Shown: positions 6,001 through 9,924 of the stretch, in pieces
Layout of the letters: every line of letters starts with the position of its first letter
Position numbering within the stretch: position 1 is the stretch's first letter
Assembly (NCBI GenBank): GCA_014729315.1
Contig: WJKD01000909.1
Coordinates: 1-9,924, forward strand
Direction: 5' to 3'
Origin: Promethearchaeota archaeon
GTDB lineage: Archaea; Asgardarchaeota; Lokiarchaeia; Sigynarchaeales; SOKP01
Length of the DNA: 9,924 bases
The notes under the pieces: model-generated
The model's input: the letters and a program-made list of their open reading frames with translations, nothing else
Databases searched by the model: none
What the model was told of the DNA's origin: nothing
Position numbers and translations under genes: made by a program

Positions 6001-7572
6001 TTATTCGTCTTGGATATAAGGTTTTCCAGTTTTTAAACAATATTCAGCTTTAGACAACTCTCTTCCGAGATAGTTAATGTGATACGCGTTATTAGTAAGA
6101 TTTAAATTTAGTATTCTTTTGCTGATTGCTTCAGCATTATTTCCAATTAAAGTCTTTCTCAATATATCTTTGTTTGAATAGAACATTGCTATAATTTCTT
6201 TAGCGTAATGGTCCACATAGAGTTTAAAATAGCCGTTTTTATCTGGTTCATATTCAGGATTATATTCACTAATGTGTACTGCCTCTTTCTTATCTATTTT
6301 AGGACATTCTTGACGTGTTTTTCCTTTTGCTTTAAAAAGCTGGATACCTTGATTAATAGGTGGTGTTTTTTTCATTTTAGCAATGTAATTTAGCTTAATT
6401 GCTTCCTTCAATTCACTGACACCATTCATAAGTTTTGTACTATGCTCAACGGTGAACACAACTCCCATATCCAATTCCAGAGCTATACTCGCTAACAGTC
6501 CATTAACGCCCACTGAATCTACATCCATCAATTCCACAACATTTGATATCCCAAAAAATAATGGAATTTCTAATGCAGCAAATTCCTCTTTTAATACGCA
6601 TTTTTTATAATAAGAGTAGGCATCTAAAGAATTGCATATACCAGGAGAGATAGGAGTCTCTAATAAGGGATCGGCTATTAATTTCCGAAAACCAATATCG
6701 CGCAAGGTTTTAGTTAATTCGAATAAGTTTTTTACTCTAGTTTTTGGATCCTTCGGAAAGTATCCTTCCTTTACTTTAGTAGGTAAAATAACGATTGGAA
6801 TGTCCTTGGGAATAAAAATTAAATCCTTGTAATTTTCTAAATCAAAACTCAATAACATGTCAATTCCTTCGTCAACTGCAGCTAGAATCTCGCTTTTTTC
6901 CATCGAATCGATGCTTAATAAACTATTAGTGTTATTTTTAAGCAGAGAAATAACTTCTCTTACCCGATCTGGGTCTGGATTGTTAGATACACACCCTATA
7001 TCGATAATGTCAGCACCAGAATTGACATAATGCTGAGCCTTCTTAACGATACTTTGATCTTTCTTGGTTGTACAATTTACAATCTCTGCAATGATGGGGG
7101 GAGGCAGATTCTTGCCGATTATCACATCTGATTTACGCTCATTTACGAAAAAGGTTGATCCTCCTATCTCAGTTCTACTCGAAGTTAATTGTTCTTGAAG
7201 GAGGTTTTTAAATATTTTCTCTCCAGAGATTTTGAACACTTTATTCGCTGAAATGAGATTAGAAAGAGTAATCTTATCCAAATTTTTTAGAATCGTTGGT
7301 AAATCTGACGCGAATTCGGGGCCCTTCCTAATTTTCAAATTGAATTCAGCTTCTAACTTGCTCGTATCCCATTGTACGAACCCAGGTAAAAGAACGAGAT
7401 CGATATCTTCTTTAGCAATCGATCCTAAGGCAGACCTAACCATAGCGGGAGTAATAAAAGCCGAAACCGCAACGGGCATCTTGAGTATTTCAAACACAAA
7501 TCCCTTTATTTCTTGAACTATTTTGTTTAAGATTGGATAACTCTCTTGCCCGGTTAGTATTAAAATTTTAAT
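6001..7572 (-). CDS. Dihydropteroate synthase-related protein (TIGR00284-type) with C-terminal DUF4346-like domain
   Basis: An archaeal protein with a central TIM-barrel region resembling the N-terminal half of dihydropteroate synthase. It is presumed to act in methanopterin-type or other pterin synthesis, though no reaction is established for this group. Counting from ATT at 7572 it has 523 residues. The N-terminal part holds IKILILTG...PVAVSAFITP. The barrel has PPPIIAEIVNCTT (about 157-169), GADIIDIGCVSNNPDPDRV (186-204), LLSIDSMEKSEILAAVDEGID (from 218) and KLIADPLLETPISPG (297-311). The tail (about 447-523) matches the small domain found fused in this family. The obvious GTG at 7497 would delete the conserved N-terminal strand and the TG motif. 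The reading frame stays open for 25 more codons to a TAA at 7573-7575 with no ATG, GTG or TTG, so an ATT start is proposed. It lies 5 bases after the DUF1464 stop, so the two genes are almost certainly co-transcribed. Confidence 0.85.
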   Translation of the reverse strand: MKILILTGQESYPILNKIVQEIKGFVFEILKMPVAVSAFITPAMVRSALGSIAKEDIDLVLLPGFVQWDTSKLEAEFNLKIRKGPEFASDLPTILKNLDKITLSNLISANKVFKISGEKIFKNLLQEQLTSSRTEIGGSTFFVNERKSDVIIGKNLPPPIIAEIVNCTTKKDQSIVKKAQHYVNSGADIIDIGCVSNNPDPDRVREVISLLKNNTNSLLSIDSMEKSEILAAVDEGIDMLLSFDLENYKDLIFIPKDIPIVILPTKVKEGYFPKDPKTRVKNLFELTKTLRDIGFRKLIADPLLETPISPGICNSLDAYSYYKKCVLKEEFAALEIPLFFGISNVVELMDVDSVGVNGLLASIALELDMGVVFTVEHSTKLMNGVSELKEAIKLNYIAKMKKTPPINQGIQLFKAKGKTRQECPKIDKKEAVHISEYNPEYEPDKNGYFKLYVDHYAKEIIAMFYSNKDILRKTLIGNNAEAISKRILNLNLTNNAYHINYLGRELSKAEYCLKTGKPYIQDE

Positions 7573-7577
7573 TTAAA

Positions 7578-8657
7578 TCACTGTAGATTTTTTTTATCAA
7601 ACGGAATATAGATATCGTCCAAAATGGAACCAGAAGCTTCTTTAATTTTTAAATTACTAATAATAGGCTCGTAGTGCCCCTCCATTAGGCCGTTTGCTAT
7701 ATAAGCAGCACCTTGGGCAGCCCTCTTTGCGATTTGAGAATAATTTTTCATTAGCCGCGTGGAAGAGAGACGGCTTAATTTATCAATCATCATTTCTCTA
7801 ATGAATTTTATATTAGCACCTCTTCCCGCTAACAAAATTTCTTTTATTTTGTTCCTATTTGAATATGAAGAAGCAATCCCAAATACGGCTTTTTTTACGC
7901 TGGACATATACGCATCTAAGGCGGTTTTTGATTGTTTATCTTTTTCTGCTAATAATGTGATTTCCTTTATACTTAAATCCGAATATCCGGAAATAAACGC
8001 AACACCACCTTTATAGATGTTTTTCTTCTTTACATTTTTAATTAAATACGCTAATTCTCCATCGAGGCTCCCGCATGCTCTAAAACCCATGATGTTTGAA
8101 CCTCCAATTCCATCTATAATCTGGCCGTTTTCGACAGCTAATACGGCGGTGAACCCGTAACCAATTTCGACCATTATAAAGTTAGTTCTCTCGGGACCCA
8201 CATCATATTGTTCCATCTGATCTTTAATTCCGGTTACGGCGGTACATAATTTATCTGCGGTTCCCATGTCAATCTTATTAATCTTACGATATCTAGGAAC
8301 AGTAGGCAAGTGTTTAATTCCTGGTATAATGACGCCTGACAACTTTTCTTTCTTGAATAATCTCAGCACTTTTCCTAGGCCAATAAGTTTGCTTTTTTCT
8401 TCTTTTTCAAATTTTAATAATGTGTAAAAAATATCTTCTTCAGTTAAGTCTTCCACTTTTTTTAAAGGAAGTCCAAATCCGCTCGGAGCGGTTATTAAGT
8501 CAACATTTTTTACGGATTTAATAATATCTATGGCTTTTGATGAATCTTGGGTTATTAATTTGGAGGGGATGGAAGTATCTAAAATTACCTTATTATCATC
8601 TAATCCATAAAAATCCCACGACCCACTTCCAGGATCTATTCCTATTACTCTACTCAA
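7578..8657 (-). CDS. DUF1464 family protein (ASKHA-fold, predicted sugar/acid kinase-like)
   Basis: A 359-residue member of the archaeal DUF1464 group (COG2441, annotated only as a predicted butyrate kinase). It has the nucleotide-binding layout of the acetate kinase/sugar kinase/Hsp70/actin superfamily. A phosphate-1 loop is VIGIDPGSGSWDFYGLD (4-20), a second glycine-rich loop is MVEIGYGFTAVLAVENGQ (162-179) followed by DGIGGSN, and an adenosine-type loop is ILLAGRGAN (274-282). The butyrate kinase label is not supported by anything here, as no other fatty-acid gene is near. The start is TTG at 8657, since an in-frame TGA lies three codons upstream and the phosphate-1 strand begins immediately. 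A good TATA box 32 bases upstream fits a very short leader. It is the first gene of a unit with the dihydropteroate synthase-related gene, suggesting a shared pterin or C1-carrier role. That link is inferred from context. Confidence 0.82.
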   Translation of the reverse strand: MSRVIGIDPGSGSWDFYGLDDNKVILDTSIPSKLITQDSSKAIDIIKSVKNVDLITAPSGFGLPLKKVEDLTEEDIFYTLLKFEKEEKSKLIGLGKVLRLFKKEKLSGVIIPGIKHLPTVPRYRKINKIDMGTADKLCTAVTGIKDQMEQYDVGPERTNFIMVEIGYGFTAVLAVENGQIIDGIGGSNIMGFRACGSLDGELAYLIKNVKKKNIYKGGVAFISGYSDLSIKEITLLAEKDKQSKTALDAYMSSVKKAVFGIASSYSNRNKIKEILLAGRGANIKFIREMMIDKLSRLSSTRLMKNYSQIAKRAAQGAAYIANGLMEGHYEPIISNLKIKEASGSILDDIYIPFDKKNLQ

Positions 8658-8685
8658 TTTGCATCAGCATTAATAATGAATCACT

Positions 8686-8693
8686 TTTATAAA
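8686..8693 (-). promoter_or_regulatory. TATA box of the DUF1464/dihydropteroate synthase-related operon
   Basis: On the minus strand TTTATAAA is centred about 26 bases before a predicted transcription start near 8663, only about six bases ahead of the TTG start at 8657. It is the best consensus TATA box in the window. The leader would be too short for a normal Shine-Dalgarno site, and none is seen. Confidence 0.6.
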
Positions 8694-8780
8694 GATTTTA
8701 TTTAACTTTCATTATAATATAGTAATCTTTAAACTATAAATGAAAACTCATAATAATTTTAAATTTTAAACAATTGATTC

Positions 8781-8808
8781 TTAAAATTAAGAAAAATTTT
8801 AAAATTAA
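8781..8808 (+). repeat. Short direct repeat in the AT-rich divergent spacer
   Basis: TTAAAATTAA occurs at 8781-8790 and again at 8799-8808, an 18-base period, with A-tracts after each copy. It sits in the 209-base region between the DUF1464 gene and the rubrerythrin gene. It could be a regulator site or a bent-DNA element, but in so AT-rich a stretch such a repeat may also arise by chance. I see no gene or RNA in this spacer. Confidence 0.3.
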
Positions 8809-8824
8809 AAATAAGAAATATCCA

Positions 8825-8840
8825 ATAAATAAATATTAAA
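8825..8840 (+). promoter_or_regulatory. Possible TATA box for rubrerythrin
   Basis: The AATAAATATTAAA stretch lies roughly 30-40 bases before the ATG at 8867 and would place transcription start near 8860. The surrounding sequence is nearly all A and T, so the exact element is uncertain. Confidence 0.35.
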
Positions 8841-8866
8841 AGAATAACATTTTAAGTTGAGAAAAT

Positions 8867-9397
8867 ATGGCTTTAACTGTATGGGTGTGTGAAATATGCG
8901 GAGAAGCGTATATCTCCGATGGAAAACCAAGTCGATGTCCATTTTGCGGAGCATACGAAAACAATCTTACTGAATCCATGGATTACGATGATTCTGGAAA
9001 GTGGGATCTTGAAATGAACGAAATCGATAAAGCAAACGTGGAACACGCATTAGAAATTGAGATTTCCAACGAACTTTTCTATAAATGTGCTTCTAAAACC
9101 GTCAAAGAATTAGACGGACAGAAATTATTTAAAATTTTATCTAAAGTCGAAGGAGAACATGCTTCTGTGTGGAAGAAAATTTTAGGATTAGATAAAATAG
9201 ATAAAAGCAAGAAAGAAGAATGTTTTGTAGAATATACAAAGGATTTAGAGGACGCTCACAGAAGAGAAACGAGAGCAATTAAAACTTATAAAGAAGCTGC
9301 AAAAGTTGCTGAGCATCCTCGAGTAAAAGAAGTGTTTGAAGCATTTGTAGAAGTCGAGACCGATCATTTAAATCTTTCTGACGAAAGATTAGCTTAA
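8867..9397 (+). CDS. Rubrerythrin with N-terminal rubredoxin-like domain (reverse rubrerythrin type)
   Basis: A cytosolic non-haem di-iron peroxidase-type protein that protects anaerobes by reducing hydrogen peroxide. The 176-residue protein begins with a rubredoxin-like iron-binding knuckle, C8-x2-C11 and C24-x2-C27 (WVCEICGEAYISDGKPSRCP). A ferritin-like four-helix domain follows. Its likely iron ligands are in EIEISNELFYK (E63/E65), the E-x-x-H pair at E95/H98 (VEGEHASVW), E134 (HRRETRAIKTY) and the second E-x-x-H pair at E164/H167 (VETDHLNL). The rubredoxin domain at the N-terminus, opposite to classical rubrerythrin, marks the reverse arrangement. The electron donor is not encoded nearby. 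In F420-dependent archaea the donor chain may involve other rubredoxins or F420-linked oxidoreductases, but this is speculation. It is transcribed alone, divergent from the DUF1464 operon and convergent with a dehydrogenase gene. Confidence 0.92.
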   Translation: MALTVWVCEICGEAYISDGKPSRCPFCGAYENNLTESMDYDDSGKWDLEMNEIDKANVEHALEIEISNELFYKCASKTVKELDGQKLFKILSKVEGEHASVWKKILGLDKIDKSKKEECFVEYTKDLEDAHRRETRAIKTYKEAAKVAEHPRVKEVFEAFVEVETDHLNLSDERLA

Positions 9398-9422
9398 GAA
9401 ATTAAGTTTAAATCGATAGATC

Positions 9423-9442
9423 TTTGATTTATCTTTTTATTC
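9423..9442 (+). terminator. Probable T-rich terminator of rubrerythrin
   Basis: A T-rich stretch containing a run of five T (9434-9438) lies 25-45 bases after the rubrerythrin stop, in the 53-base gap before the convergent dehydrogenase gene. No convincing hairpin accompanies it. Confidence 0.35.
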
Positions 9443-9450
9443 CTACTTCG

Positions 9451-9924
9451 TTATTTTAAATTTTTAAATTCTTTTTTAAACTTTTTATCAATCATTTTAT
9501 CGGGTAATATTTTAATTATTCGATATCTCATTTTGTCTGGTGCTATTAAATATCTTGTTTTTGGATTTTTATGATTTAATATTTTATGTACTAGCTCTGC
9601 AATTTTTTTAGGATTTAAACCTTCAGTTTTACCTTTTTTGATAGCGTGTTCACCAACGGCTTTAGCATATTTCTCAAAGATAGATCCTTTTAATTTTTCT
9701 TTAAGAATTTTTAAAGATTCTTCACCTTTATCCCATATAGAAGTATTTACCCTTCCAGGTTCGATAATTACTACTTTTACTCCAAAAATAAGCAATTCTC
9801 TCCGGAGTGAATCAGAATATCCTTCAAGCGCAAATTTACTGGAACAATAAGGTCCAAAAAAGGGAGTTGCAAAAAAACCAGAATCGCTACTTATCATAAT
9901 TATTCTACCCTTAGATTCTAACAA
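9451..9924 (-). CDS. Short-chain dehydrogenase/reductase, C-terminal part (start beyond the right edge)
   Basis: This NAD(P)-dependent oxidoreductase is cut by the window end; 157 codons remain, while full SDR proteins have about 250-290. The N-terminal Rossmann glycine motif is outside the window. Visible are the catalytic-serine strand GRIIMISSDSG (fragment residues 6-16), the active-site Y26-x-x-x-K30 in YCSSKFALEGYSDSLRREL, and the following strand VVIIEPGRVNTSIWD (51-65) with the usual PG turn. The basic C-terminal tail (about 130-157) resembles SDR members with an extra C-terminal helical region. The codon at the edge is TTG for leucine within the conserved strand approach, so it is internal and not the true start. 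The substrate cannot be told. Confidence 0.9.
   Translation of the reverse strand: MLESKGRIIMISSDSGFFATPFFGPYCSSKFALEGYSDSLRRELLIFGVKVVIIEPGRVNTSIWDKGEESLKILKEKLKGSIFEKYAKAVGEHAIKKGKTEGLNPKKIAELVHKILNHKNPKTRYLIAPDKMRYRIIKILPDKMIDKKFKKEFKNLK

Noticed and set aside
8650..8670. Six-codon mini reading frame (ATG CTG ATG CAA ATT GAG TAG) overlapping the TTG start of the DUF1464 gene
   Set aside because: The predicted transcription start near 8663 falls after its first ATG, and such a short frame has no other support as an attenuator.
1..9924. CRISPR arrays, tRNA/rRNA genes, insertion sequences, phage or defence genes
   Set aside because: No regularly spaced repeats, cloverleaf-like segments, transposase motifs or terminal inverted repeats were seen; the spacers are short and AT-rich.

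Overview
This window looks like a piece of an AT-rich archaeal chromosome from an anaerobe. The archaeal signs are a stand-alone riboflavin-pathway reductase of the archaeal type, separate CofG and CofH radical SAM proteins for deazaflavin synthesis, an archaea-restricted dihydropteroate synthase-related protein with its C-terminal extension, a DUF1464 protein, TATA-type promoters close to start codons, and T-run terminators without strong hairpins. A rubredoxin-domain rubrerythrin fits an anaerobic or microaerophilic lifestyle. A Lokiarchaeota/Asgard-like or methanogen-related host is possible, but the sequence alone does not settle the lineage.

Region 1 (about 1-4100, + strand) is a tightly packed operon of four overlapping genes. 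It encodes an amidohydrolase with a deaminase-type metal site, the archaeal diaminopyrimidine reductase (ArfC/RibD-C type), CofG and CofH. The reductase acts on the shared riboflavin/F420 pathway leading to 5-amino-6-ribitylaminouracil, and CofH/CofG combine that compound with tyrosine to give F0, the chromophore of coenzyme F420. The step between reductase and CofH needs a deaminase that, to my knowledge, has no generally accepted gene in archaea. The first gene of this operon is a good candidate for it.

Region 2 (about 4100-6000) holds a small, probably leaderless antibiotic-biosynthesis-monooxygenase-fold gene (+). It meets tail to tail with a minus-strand gene for a protein with one membrane segment at each end and a large external alpha/alpha-toroid domain of unknown activity.

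Region 3 (about 6000-8700, - strand) is a two-gene unit: a DUF1464 ASKHA-fold kinase-like protein followed 5 bases later by the dihydropteroate synthase-related protein. The latter appears to start at a non-standard ATT codon. This pair probably serves pterin (methanopterin-type) C1-carrier synthesis, so regions 1 and 3 both plausibly feed the F420/methanopterin C1 machinery.

Region 4 (about 8660-9924) begins with a very AT-rich divergent promoter region. Rubrerythrin (+) follows, and then the C-terminal part of a short-chain dehydrogenase (-) that runs off the right edge. No rRNA, tRNA, CRISPR array, transposase or phage gene was seen. No gene-free stretch exceeds 300 bases.
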